Of a stretch of 64,000 nucleotides of DNA, positions 37,791 through 50,300 are shown piece by piece (positions within the stretch are counted from its first letter, which is position 1; each line of letters starts with the position of its first letter). Position numbers and translations under genes: made by a program. This DNA is from Onchocerca lupi (Eukaryota; Nematoda; Chromadorea; Rhabditida; Onchocercidae), in contig JAOVVO010000223.1 in NCBI GenBank assembly GCA_028564675.1, positions 1-64,000 of the forward strand. Direction: 5' to 3'. The notes below the pieces were generated by a model that saw only the letters and a program-made list of their open reading frames with translations, was not told the DNA's origin and did no database searches.

Positions 37791-39352
37791 CTCCAAATTA
37801 TCATAAGCTCATCGATGTAAGCAACGGAACGATCAATCAGTAGGTATACGCAACAATAAATTTTTCTCATGTAATACTAATCTTAAAAAGAAGAGAATAA
37901 ATTTGAGAATTTTGATTTTGTCCAGAAGTAAAGTCTAGGCTTACTTAATGCTGATGTTAACTAAGGTTTATTACAATACATACATTAGCGAATAAAATTT
38001 TCTGAAGATTTAAAAGTTAACGATGTAATAAACTTTCTAATCATTAGTTCACTTTTCTCATCTGCGTTAACATTCCAACATTTTTGATTAAACTGAATAA
38101 AATAAAAATATCCATTTTTTCAACAAACATATATATATATATAGATCTGCTGAAATATGGATATAAATATTGAATCAACTATGCGAAAATACGCAATGTA
38201 GGAAACATTTTTGATAACTTGTATAATCTCGGGATTATTTGGAAATAACTTCTAGGAGTAACTATTAATATTATATAATTGAAGAGTTAAGATAGATTTT
38301 AAAACTAAGAACTCAAGAAATATGTTCATACAGCCTCCAGATTAATCCTTATATAATCCAACTTTACGTCATCCTCAATAATTTTTTAAACTATTTTTAC
38401 GTAGCCTTGAAAGCAACAAATACACGTTTTTTAAAACAATTACTTAATATCCCTAATCACAAACGCATTTCACACTACCGCAACAAATATACATTCCATC
38501 ACAATGAATAAATATTAGGTAAATATTGCAGATGTTAATACTACTTAAGAAAAATCTGTTCCATCTAACAATTTGAATATAAATTTTCATTTAATCGGCA
38601 AGTAACCCACTAAACAGTTTGCATTTGATGAATTCTTGAACATCGAAAAAGAAAAAATTAATTACAAAAGACCAATGTACAGCACAAAATGTATTCCATG
38701 CAAAAATGTCCATTTCATTTTCAATAATACAATCAAATAAACAAAATTAAACAGCTCTGTATGCTGGAAATCGAAAATGCCAAGTCATTGGAAATGGAAG
38801 TGAAATTCTTAAAATTCTACCAAATTTTTTTACATAGAATCCGAAAGAAAATTTTTGAAGAAAAAAGTAACCATTGGTGGTTGAAGTAAATTATATCCAA
38901 ATCATTTTATAGAAAATAAAGGCGGATAACATGGAAAAGAATGAATGAATTCATTGTTGTACAAATTTTGCTATATGGATTGTTTCAAACATTCTCAAGA
39001 AGATATTACTTGTATTTACAGTGAGAGTTCCAAAGCTTCCAAAGCGGCCGTTCAATTTTGTAAGTTAAAGATAAGCAGATATAAATCAAGTAAATTTCCC
39101 CTGCAGATGCACTGTATTTACTACTCCTTCAAATTACAGTAATTAGTAGCAAATGATTTAGAAATAAAGAAAAAGGATGTTTTAAATTTAAGGAAAAAAA
39201 ATAAAGTTAATAAATTTTTTAGAAAACACTACACTATGATCTGTGATCCGAACTACAACATAAAAATGGATTCACACTAAATCAATGACCAAGCTATTTT
39301 GGGAAACATTAGCGGACTAAGAAGGTGATAGTAATGAGAATTAATAAGAGCA
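37791..39352. other. intergenic region upstream of mrps-6
   Basis: No exon is seen on either strand. It must hold the mrps-6 promoter and the 3' UTR of the EGF-protein gene. A short (AT)n run lies at about 38130-38142. Confidence 0.45.
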
Positions 39353-42300
39353 CTATTCAGGTGGAACTGTTCCGCCACTAATATGCTGCTGTGATGCTGA
39401 AAATGCCGCAACCGCCTGAAATAAGTCATGAATTAACTAAGGCGATTGATATCAAATGAATGAATGATACAATTCCAAAAAGGAAAACGATATATATCAT
39501 GAGCACCGGAAGAAGACAGACAGTAAGACACTGAAGTAACTCAAGTAACTATTACAAGATCGATGCTCCCAAAAAAGATTAATTCGCTATTTAAATTGAA
39601 GCCTTTTTTAATAAATTTTCATGCTACAACTTCTTCGATTGAAAAAAAAAAAAAACAAAAAAGAAAAGCAAAGTCTCAAAATGAAATTTCACTTTATAAG
39701 TGAAAAGAAAAAAAAATCTTTGTAAGAAAAAAAGAAAAAGACCATACTTCTTCATAAGAGGGTGGAGGATCGAACGGTTTTAAGGAATTTGCATTAGTTG
39801 ATAAAGTAGGATTCAAGACCGGCATTGCATCAAGATGAATTATATATGATGGAAAAAAATAACTGTGAGGTCTTAGCACCAGAGCAGATTCACCATTATC
39901 ATTCAATAAATTCTCCTAAAATATAAGATATGAAATAACTGATAACAGTTAAGTACCATTTTGCTTTTCGAGAGTAATGATCCAATTAATAAATTGATTA
40001 AAACGAAAGGAATCGAAAATTGCTGCTAATCCATTAAAAATGTCGAACATATAATTAATCTCTCATAAATTTGAATGATTTCCAAAATTAATAACAAGAA
40101 ATGTTCGGTAAAATTGCCTGCATTCGTAGACAAATTTCATTGCCTGTTCTGTTGCTGCCTCCTCTCACTTCAAATCCACGACGTCGATGACTTATCCCTT
40201 CATTAAATACTCCATTCAGTGGTGTTCTTCGACGTCCTGAATAAAAAAACTTAATATTGCGTTTGAAATGCTAGTTTATTTTCTTGGCTTCAAAATCTAT
40301 TTCACAATTTCAATTCCAACTGAGGAATTCCACAATAAGTTGCAAAATGAATTATTCCAAATATTTTTCAAATAAAAAACATTTTTCTAAATCTTGAGTT
40401 ATTTCGTATTTATATACATTTTCAATAATATACATGACAATTATAAAAATGAAAAGCACTTCGTGATACTGGTTTTCTTGGAAATAAATCCATACGACAA
40501 ACAACACAGCAGATAATTATAATCACCATGCATAACAAAGGTAAACCAAGCACAACGCCCCACGATGCTGCATATTCCTGAAATGAAAATTACAGATAGG
40601 GAAATATGAAAATGGTTTAGTAACTGGACATATTTATTATACTTTCATAGCTTGTAGAGACAATTTCAATTAGCTTTTGTCAAGTTTGTGGCAAAAAGCG
40701 AAATTTGAAAAATTATTTTCTTGCTTCATAAAAAAAGATTTTAGTAAAAGCGACCTGACAAAATTGTCCAGTATACCAGTAATCCAAACATTTGCAGTGT
40801 CCATTATCCATCGGACGGCCACCATTTAAACATTTAACATGTTCACAGTGTTGACCGTATATAAATTCTGGATAGGGACACCTGGAAATTTATATTTTTC
40901 CAGGACGATTATTTGGAATGCTGGATGAAAATTTCAGTACTTTTCTCAGACAGATATTTTTTTGTCGAAAATTTAATTCGAGTTTTAACTTGACCTTTGC
41001 ACTTTCCTTCCATCCTAATATATTTCAAAATCTCATCTGCCATCCTCAACAACATGATTTTACTACTAGCTTAATAAATTATTAATTTAGGGTCCGAAAA
41101 ATAACTTTATTCGAAAATCCCTTACTATATGGTTCATATGAAGTAACTGTTTTCCTATTAAAAGCTTATTTCCCTACTAAAAGATAATTAACCTGCATGT
41201 ATACTGCGCAAGCTTTTGTGTTTTCACCAAAGTACCATTATTAATACATATTAATTCTTCGCACAAATCACCTCGATAGAATTTGGGACAAATACATTCT
41301 CCTGTAAATTAAATGAATGTAGCAAAAACAAAACTTGTTCGAAAGCTGTAATTAAAAACTTGGAAACTTGAAGCTAGGAAAAAACTAAACTCTGAAAAGT
41401 TGCTCAGCAAATATCAAACAATAAATCTGATTAGTACGAAATACTCACACTTCATCGAGGAACGCTGAGAAATGTTATGAACTTGTAAGTTACAACAAAT
41501 CGTAAAATAAACCTCGAAAGTTATTTTTTCTACGAAAATCCCGTTATAATAACTGTTTTCTATAATTATCAGACTCAAGCTTCGTACCCCTTAACGTTTT
41601 CATGCCCCCGTTGAGGCAATCTGGTGTTAAACCAAGCATTTTCTTCAGATACTCCAAAGAATCGGACATTATGTTGCCGAAATGAATGCCATTGTTTTTG
41701 GTGCCAATATTTCCAGAATCATTATTTTTTTGAATATTTTGTAAACCTGGTTTTGAAGGCATAGAAAAATTTCTATCACTAATCGTCACGGGTATCGTTC
41801 GTAATGTTGTGAGCTGCAAATAAGTCTCGTATTAATAGTTGAACTTTCATGTAAAATCTATCAGAACAGCTTATATCATCAAGTTAAAAAATGATAAAAG
41901 TTAAGCAATTGGACATTTTTCTTTTAATATGTTTGAAGCAATTAGCTTGAAGACATATGCAGCTTGTAATAGGAATATATTAATATAAAATGATTGCAAT
42001 TAATTATTGTTTATCTCTTTTTGGACATCCAGACATAACTATGGTTGATTTAAAAAACCATCATGATAGAAAGTATATATGAAAAATGATATAAACTTTA
42101 AAGAAGAAAGATTAAAGTAGTTTTTTATATTTAGTAATAAAATGCGTTAAAAAATTTTTTAGAAAGTCCACGAGAAAAAATTCCAAACGATAATAAAACT
42201 AATAAATTATGATATCATAGATAGACTAGAAACTTATAACTAAGCAGATTTAAGATGCTTTAAAAAAAAAAAAAAAAAAAAAACAAATTAATTGTATTTC

Positions 42301-42560
42301 AGATGAATATAAATCGTATTAATCAGAGATATAAATTTGCATTAATCAAATATCCTTATGCATAAAAAATACAAATTCAGCACATTTAGGCTCATTACCG
42401 AGAATGTATATCCAGCTATTCCATAAAATATATCTTTTATCTGTAACAAAAGGGATAATAGTACCTCATATTTATCGCCTTCCTTCGAAACAAATTTCGT
42501 CTGATTCGATGTCGTTGTTGTAGTCATTAGCAGAAATTGTTTATTTTTCGCTAACAAATT
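39353..42560 (-). CDS. single-pass membrane protein with three EGF-like modules and PPxY tail (5' end not found)
   Basis: Exons found join in phase: 42465-42560, 41588-41813, 41193-41301, 40755-40881, 40460-40577, 40169-40236, 39748-39915, 39353-39415 (975 nt, 324 aa). A Ser/Thr/Asn-rich N-terminal part precedes three EGF-like modules: CLNGG...GECICPKFYRGDLCE, CINNG...YTCRCPYPEFIYGQHCE and CLNGG...HCKCLDYWYTGQFCQ. One hydrophobic helix follows (GVVLGLPLLCMVIIIICCVV). A cytoplasmic tail has a basic RRRR/HRRR region and FDPPPSYEE, a PPxY motif of the type bound by WW domains of NEDD4-family ligases, and ends GGTVPPE. The topology predicts a signal peptide, so at least one upstream exon is missing from my model. 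I cannot name the orthologue. Confidence 0.72.
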
Positions 42561-43218
42561 CTGCGAACATTTAATATTTATGAAAGAAAGAAAAAAGAAA
42601 CAAAAGAGAAAAAAAAAAAGGAAAAAAAGAGAAAAAGAAAAAAAAAAACGACATATAAACAAACAAACAATGAATTATTGAACTCATGCAAAAACAACTG
42701 CAATTTCGGACAATGAATTCTAAATAAATATTTATAAATTCGTCTCAAACAGATTTTTAAAAAATTAAAATAAAAACTATAATATAATAGATATAATTTA
42801 TACGTGCATTTATCATTTAAATAGTTGAGCATTTCATATTCAACATATACGTCAACTTTTATATTTATGTAGCACTAATGCATTAAAAGTACAGTAAATA
42901 TTGATAATAAATAAATATTTCCACTGCTAAAAGTACATTTTATTAAATTTCTGCCATCTACTAACTATTTATCTGACTGTACGATAAATCAAACGAATAA
43001 ATAAACAAAAATTTTGATCATTTTTATCAAAACTTTTATTTGATATATTAAGAATAAAAAATTCATTAATTCTCATTCTAATTACAAAATAAAGTGAAAT
43101 CTTACAACACCTACCATCTCTTATCCCGCCCTTCGAGATATCTCAGATAAACCGTTACATACCATATGAATAACCTAACCCATATAAGAAAAAATGTAAA
43201 CCCTCCTTACTGCAACTC

Positions 43219-43264
43219 TTCACAGAACGTTGCAAGTTCTTCACCGATTACTTTCAATTTTACC
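43219..43264 (+). mobile_element. Helitron-like terminal block, short fragment
   Basis: About 42 bases (CACAGAAC, TTGCAAGTTCTTCACC, GATTACTTTCAA) match the reverse complement of 36204-36256 in the BBIP1-intron Helitron at roughly 36 of 42 positions counted by eye. No complete ends are seen. Confidence 0.4.
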
Positions 43265-43499
43265 ATAAAAATGAATATGGTACCAAGCCATGATTTACCC
43301 ACTACGCATTAACAATGTTTGTTTTATGCAAATTAATTTGCGATAAGCGGTTATCCGTGGCTATAATGGTTATCAGGTAGCGTCGAAGTGCATGTAGGTA
43401 ATCCCCCTTAATTACGGTAATTGTGCAGCATTAAAGGGAGTACTGTAGGAGTTGCATAAAAGACGCGAGATGTTTTGACTACAATTGGATAGTATCCGA

Positions 43500-44090
43500 T
43501 ATGTTAGGATTGCAGTTAGTTATACTATTTAAACGTTCTTTTACCTTTTTTTTTCCATTGAGGATCTTTTCATTATAATTAGGATAAAACCATTCAAGCT
43601 AGTAAATGAGATGATAGCAAATAAAATCATCAACATAGATGCAATCAATAGTATGAACCAAAGTGTAGTTGATCAAATTTTAAGTAATCCCAATGAAACG
43701 AACATCAAATTTAAACTTGGAACAAACACAATTTAGGAATGTTTTTTACATACCATTGATGATATACAATATATCGGAATTGCGATAGGTACCATTGTTC
43801 AGCCGTATTTTTTCCCCATTAGGATCTTTTCATTATAACTAGAAGTTTCTACAGTATCATCGACGTATTTGGTATATCATAATTGCAGTCGGTGGAACAA
43901 TTTAATCATTCCTTCATTTTTTTTTTTCCATTTAGAATCTCTTCACTACAACTACAATGTTTCTACAGTATCACTGACAGTATCCTGTATATCAGAATTG
44001 CAATCGGGGCATTATTTAATCATTTATTCATTTTTTTTTTCATTTCGGATTTTTTCATTACAACTAGGATGTTTCAAATGATGTTTGCAA
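43500..44090. repeat. decayed tandem array of about 112-bp units
   Basis: The block CCATT(T)AGGATC-TTTTCATTA-AACTA recurs at about 43817, 43928 and 44040, each time after a T-run and preceded by ATATCA-AATTGCA-TCGG. More diverged copies begin near 43555. The spacing of the clear copies is 111-113 bp. Confidence 0.7.
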
Positions 44091-47000
44091 ATCGGATATG
44101 CGAAAGTACTGTTGACGACATTGTAAAGATGTATCGAATATCTGGACATTACCAATGATGCTGCAAAATTCAAGGAGATACGGTAGATTGAAAAGGAATA
44201 CGTAAAGAATTAGTCAGATGTATACTATATTTTATTGATTAAGTCTTTAATTTTATCCACAAATTTTGAAAAATTCAAATTTACACATTGATTGATTAAT
44301 TTGTCGTCAATTTTTTTTCATCCTTTATCACCGTAACATCGAAACTATAATATCCAAAATTATTACTATAACATCGGTTACTGTAACATCTAAAATAGCG
44401 AATTCAATGAAAGAAAAATAAATTAATCTCTATTATTAGTGAATGCTTAATCCTATAAATCGTTAATATTGTAAAATAATGATAGGAATGAATCTTATTA
44501 TTCATTCAATAATTATAAACAATTTTACTTTTCTTTTTTTTTCGTTTCTCTTTTTTCGTTATTATAATTGTGAAATTATCACAAATATGCAAGTATATAA
44601 ATATAAAGAAGTAAAACATTTATTCATTCCTTCAATTTTTTCACTAATAATGATTTTACAGTGAAATAATTTTTATTCTGGAAAACAAACCATCAATTCA
44701 TTCCATTCATTTCAAATATTTCTGTTTATCTTTCCTCGTTTTTATTTTTCTTTTCGATTTTGATTTTTATCCAGAAAAAAAAATCGGAAAAATCTATCGA
44801 TTTTGATTTTTATCCAGAAAAAGAAAGTCAAAAAAAAAAAATCACTACTTATTGATACTTTATATTTATCATGAATTAAAAGAAATGATATAATCTTAGA
44901 AATTTTCCACAGTCAATTCTCTCTCCTTCTCTCTCTCCTTTTTTGTTTATGTTGAAATAATGTTAGTTTTAATTATAAAAAGTAAAATAAATTATTAATT
45001 TCTGAAAAAAAAATGAAATTCTTAAAATGTAAGTCATTAATTCTTAATTAATTAACTAAATGAGATATATTAAGATATCAATTTATTGTTATTTCATAAT
45101 GATGAAGTAAAACAAAAGAAAGCAAGATACGTTACCAGAAAGATTTCATTTATCATTGGAAACTTTTAAATTAAAATATACGATTAATTCTGTAACTTAT
45201 CATATTACTACTTTTAGAAATTCCAAATCTAATTCATAAATGTCAAACTTCTCAAATTACAATTTTATTCTAATTTGCATAAATATGCAGATTACGAAAA
45301 ATGAAGGAATTAGTATTATCTTTATTAAAAATTGCAAATCTAAAACTTCATTCATTTATATTGAAATCATAAATTTATTTAACATCTGGTAAGGTATTTG
45401 ATGGAAGTATAATGAAAATAAAGATTCCAGAATTCGGCATTTATTTATATCAAAATAATGTATTATTTATTCTAAAATATTTTAAATATTTGCAAAGAAT
45501 ACAAACAACATTTTCAAACAACATTTTTTTTTTTTTTTTTTTTTTACAAACAATAATTCGTTTCTCCAAACAATCAAATATTGTTTGATTTAGAAAAGGA
45601 AGGCTTTGAAATAATTAAACTTTCAGTTTAATTCAGTTTCATCCATTTCGAGAAATATTGAAATTAAACTGTTAAAATTGCGATTTAATTCAGTTTCAAA
45701 AATCCAAAAGACCTCGGCAGGATCTATGAAAATTGTCAATCACAACATACATTCAGTAGCAGAACTGACTTAATTTTATCATCATAGGTCTTCTGTGCAA
45801 ACTCGAACTTTCCACATATATTGTTTAACGATTGCGCCTCTAGGCACTTTGTCATGCAGACAAAGCTGTGAGGTCGCTTATTTCACTAATATTGATTTCA
45901 TTTTTTTAAAGTATTTTTTTATAAATCCCTCCTTATATCATTTTATATTTATACCAAAAAAATATAACAGATTCGAACTAAGGCTTAAAATGCAATTGTA
46001 AGCTTTAAACTTTTAAAACTTGGAAAGCCCTTTTGTTTTTTGTTTTTTTTTTTTTTTTTTAAGCTGTCAAATGTTTAAAATTTTTGAAAATTTTATTTGA
46101 AAATATAGCAAACATCAATAAACCCGTTGCAATGTTAAAGAATTACAAATGAAAGAAAAGCCGAAGTGACAACTATCAATTCTGAAAAGATTTTTTTATG
46201 AAACTAGAAAATTTTGCCAACAAAATATAATTAAACATCAATTATACAGTATTATCAATGAGAAGGAAAGGAAGCTGATATGATTATTTAGATGAATAAA
46301 GTCATTTGGCAATGTTTCGTCTGAACTTTCAAACCAAATCTTAATTCAAGTCAGACTGTAAAACTTTCCTTCTTAATCAGTATTTCAGTTAATTCTTGAA
46401 TTTTCTCCTTATTACAGAAAGTAACAAATATCTCATTATCCTGAAATATCATAGAATTGCTGAAATGTGAATTATTAATCAGCAACGAGCAATAATATTC
46501 CTCATTCAATCAACATTGAGAAAGCTGTCAATCGAAATCTTATAAATTCCATTAAAAATTTTAAAATTTCATCAAAATTTTAAATCATTCTAAGCGAACT
46601 TTTCTCTGAATATTATTCATTATTACATTATGGTTTTCTATTAATTTCTATAATAGGAAAGAATTCAAGAATTACTTAAGAAAACCAATTAATTATTTTC
46701 TTTAGCAATATTTACACTGCAAAGATTAGAAAAAAAAAACTAATCATGATTTTTTTTTTTCTTAATAATGGCACAGAAAATGCAAAAGCATAGAATTTTA
46801 GAAAAATATGGATATAAATTACAGTTCTTTGAAAGAATATTCAGGAAAAGGTTTGTTCTAAAAAAACTTTTTCCAAGAAGTTTGTAATTTATTAGGTATT
46901 TAAACTTTCAAGAACCTGCACAACGATTCACCTTTGCTGGAAGTCAATTTCAACAGGAATACCAAAAGCAAGTATGTCTCAAAAATCTAAACTAAATTTT

Positions 47001-47306
47001 AAGCTGATGTAAATGCCGGGAGTAAAACTTGAGTGAATCATAACAACAGGATCGTTCGATTATCAATTCATCGTGCATTCAATGGAAAAATAAAGCTGCA
47101 TTCTAGATAGATAGAATGAAGAAAAACTAAAGATATTTCAAGTTCACTTCAAAAAAAATTCATTTTAAATTTTAAAATTAAAACCAAAAATACAATTAAA
47201 CCACATTTTAAAATTAAAACTAAAAATATAACCAAAATAAATAATCAAAGCGATAGGAATGTAGAAAGTATATATACAAAACCGGTAACTTTACTTTAAA
47301 TCATGA

Positions 47307-50300
47307 TTATGTATAACGATGTAAACATGATATAGCTCGAGCAGTTGATAAGCGTACATCAATATCGTGATCTTTTAGCAATAACATCAGTCCTGAAAAA
47401 TAATATATACATAAAATAGACAAAAGGATTCGCCTTTATAATTTTACAATTCAAAATCGATTTTACCAAGAAACATTTAAATATTATAAGTAATCAAGTC
47501 GAATGAGTCTGAAAAGTGAAATATTTTAATTAAAGTGAAATATGAAAACCTGACCTATTTCCAAATGCAATATTTTAAATTACTTACAGTTTGAAGTTTA
47601 AGTAATTAATTTAATAAATATATAAATTGGAAAAAATAATATAAAACATAAAGAAAAAGCCATTGTTCACTCAAATTCATTGTTAGAAACAGCTTCTTTT
47701 TTTATTAAATTTTATAAAATCTTATAAAAACCAAATTTACATGCAATTAGTCACCATTATTATTCAAAATACATGAAACTAAAAACCACCTGCAAAAATC
47801 AATTCTTTCGAAACAGTGCTCCGTAATTCTGGTGTTAATTCGCCCAACAAATAACCCGTCATGTGAGCAGCATTAGAACGGATACGAGATGATGTACTTT
47901 TGAAATAATTATTACAGTTCAAAGCATAATAGTTGATACGATCAGGAAATGAAAAAGCCTAAAAATGGATCTTTACCACCATTCGCCAATTTATAGAAAA
48001 ACTTAAATAAGCAAAAAAGAATTTAATCGTTAAATAAATATTGTGTATTCCTAATGCAAATATTTCATTCAATAAAATTCATATATCTGTCCAGATTATA
48101 GAATAATTTAATTATTAAAAAAAAAGAAAAAAACTACTTCAGATAAATTTTATGTATTCATATTTAACGTTTAAAACTCATATTTAGCTTATGCGTTCAT
48201 ACTGTACTTAAACAATATATTGCTACCAACTAAAATAGGATATGAAATATATAAATTGTGTGCTAAATATAGAAAATCAGAGTGAAAATTTGAATATTAA
48301 CATGATAAAAGAATGAAAATTTTATGGAAAATTATCCGTAAATACTGAAATATCTTTTGCAAAAATATGCAACATCAACTGCTAAGAGTAAGAGATTGTA
48401 CGAATTTAATTCAATTTACTTCTCACATTATTTGAAAAGCTATCACATACCTAACACAGCTAATAAGACAATAATACGTGATTTATAACGACTTCTTATA
48501 CTGCTGTATAAATAAGAAATATGAATAATACAAAAAAAAGACAGCATAAATGATGACAAAAATAACTTACTAATATTTCACTGAATTCTTTTAAAAATTG
48601 ACGATAATTGTGGCATTGTTCATCGATTTTCAAATCACGTTCAATTAATAATGTCAATCGATCGGAATTCAGCAATGAACTTACCGATACAAGACATCGT
48701 GCACACATCTGAAACAAATATTTCGTAAAATTTTAATTTAAATATTTTCGCAGCGATATTAAAACAAATTTTTATAATTTATTTCCTTGAATATCATTCG
48801 GAAAAATACATCTTAGCATATTGCTGCACAGCAGAAATGGAAACGTTAGGAAATACTGAATTATCTGAAGTTCTAATAATATAAAAAAGATGTTAGCAAA
48901 CAAACATTAGATTAAGTAATTCAAAATTATAACAGCCTATCAAATAAGATTAAAAAATGCAGTTTAATTAACTGCTATTGTAAATCTCTGTTGAAGAATT
49001 ATGCATTGGTCATGCCTAAACTGGTATTCTGATAATTGATATTATATATTTCTGGTGATAACGAAAATGATGAAAAACACTGAATAAAAATAAGGTACCT
49101 AAAGAGAATAAAGTCACATGCACAAAAAAAAAAAAAAAAAACTTAGCTTATATCACTAAAAATTTCACACATTCATTATTAAATTTCAAAAATCTTGAGT
49201 TAAAACTGCTACCTGCTTGACTTGATCTTCCTCATCATTTAAGTGCAGAACAATTGAAACAATATTTATAAGTAATTGTTCACGATATGCATCACAACTA
49301 CCCACACGTTGACCTAATTCACCGAATAAACTGAATGAAACAGCACGCAACGCACTACTTTCCTAAAATTAATACAAAACTAATATAATGAAAAAAAACA
49401 AGGTATTTCAAATTTAGCTCGTCTTATATTTAAATATTAACAGTAACAGCATCAACGATATCATCCAGCGTTCGATGAAGCATAAGATTTTAAATGGATT
49501 TGGAAAAAATTACATGAAGTTAACCATATTAATAATTCCATCTTTAAACAATGGAGTAATAAAATTTACATACTTTCTCGAAACATGGTCGTAATTTCAA
49601 CAATACATTTGACAATATATTTTCGAGATGTGTATTTGGCACACGTGTAGAAAGCTTATTCAATGCATTAACTGCTTCCATTGCAATCTGAGGCAGTACG
49701 CTTTGATATCAGTAAAATTATGATCGGTGAAAAAAGAATATAGTCAGTTGCTAATAATAACGTTTTACCATTCATAAATGGAGTGAGGAATTAAAAAATG
49801 AAAAATAGAAAATCACATGAAAAAAAGAAAGAATCATTTTTTAAATAATAATAAAGTCAAAACAACTAATAATAAATAAAAATAACAACTGACCTCATCA
49901 CGACGATCACCACTATCATCTAATCCTGCCATTGCTGCTTGTATTGCATCCGATGAATATTTGTTTAAAATGGAATCACTACAGCAGGCCAAATCACCAA
50001 GTCCGCGTACAGCTAACTTGAAATTAAAAAATTCCAAATTATATTTGTACAAAAAAATAAACATACATTATTATCATTCATTCTTTATATAAAAACTTCC
50101 ATAACTTACTTTTCGGATTTTTAAATTACGATCTTCCAATGCTTTCATTAAGTTTGTAATTAATGCTTCAAGAAGTTTATTATCTGCTTCTCCTTCTTCA
50201 TTTGGACATCTGAAAAAAAAGAACAAATTTTTATATGAAGACAAAACTGCTGCACCGGCGATACGATATGCATTACTGTGAAACTGCATATAAAATATCA

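Larger units (their letters stand above)
42561..47306. other. gene-poor region between the EGF-protein and MROH1 genes
   Basis: Unresolved 5' exon(s) and promoter of the EGF-protein gene should be in the left part. A Helitron-like scrap (43219-43264) and a decayed tandem array (43500-44090) are present. From 44100 to 47306 I see only AT-rich DNA with homopolymers (for example T at 45526-45545) and no exon. Confidence 0.5.

Noticed and set aside
38694..38760. Possible dispersed repeat shared with 30625-30710
   Set aside because: Only short stretches (TATTCCATG, AAATGTCCATT, AATCAAATAAA) agree; too weak in AT-rich DNA to call.
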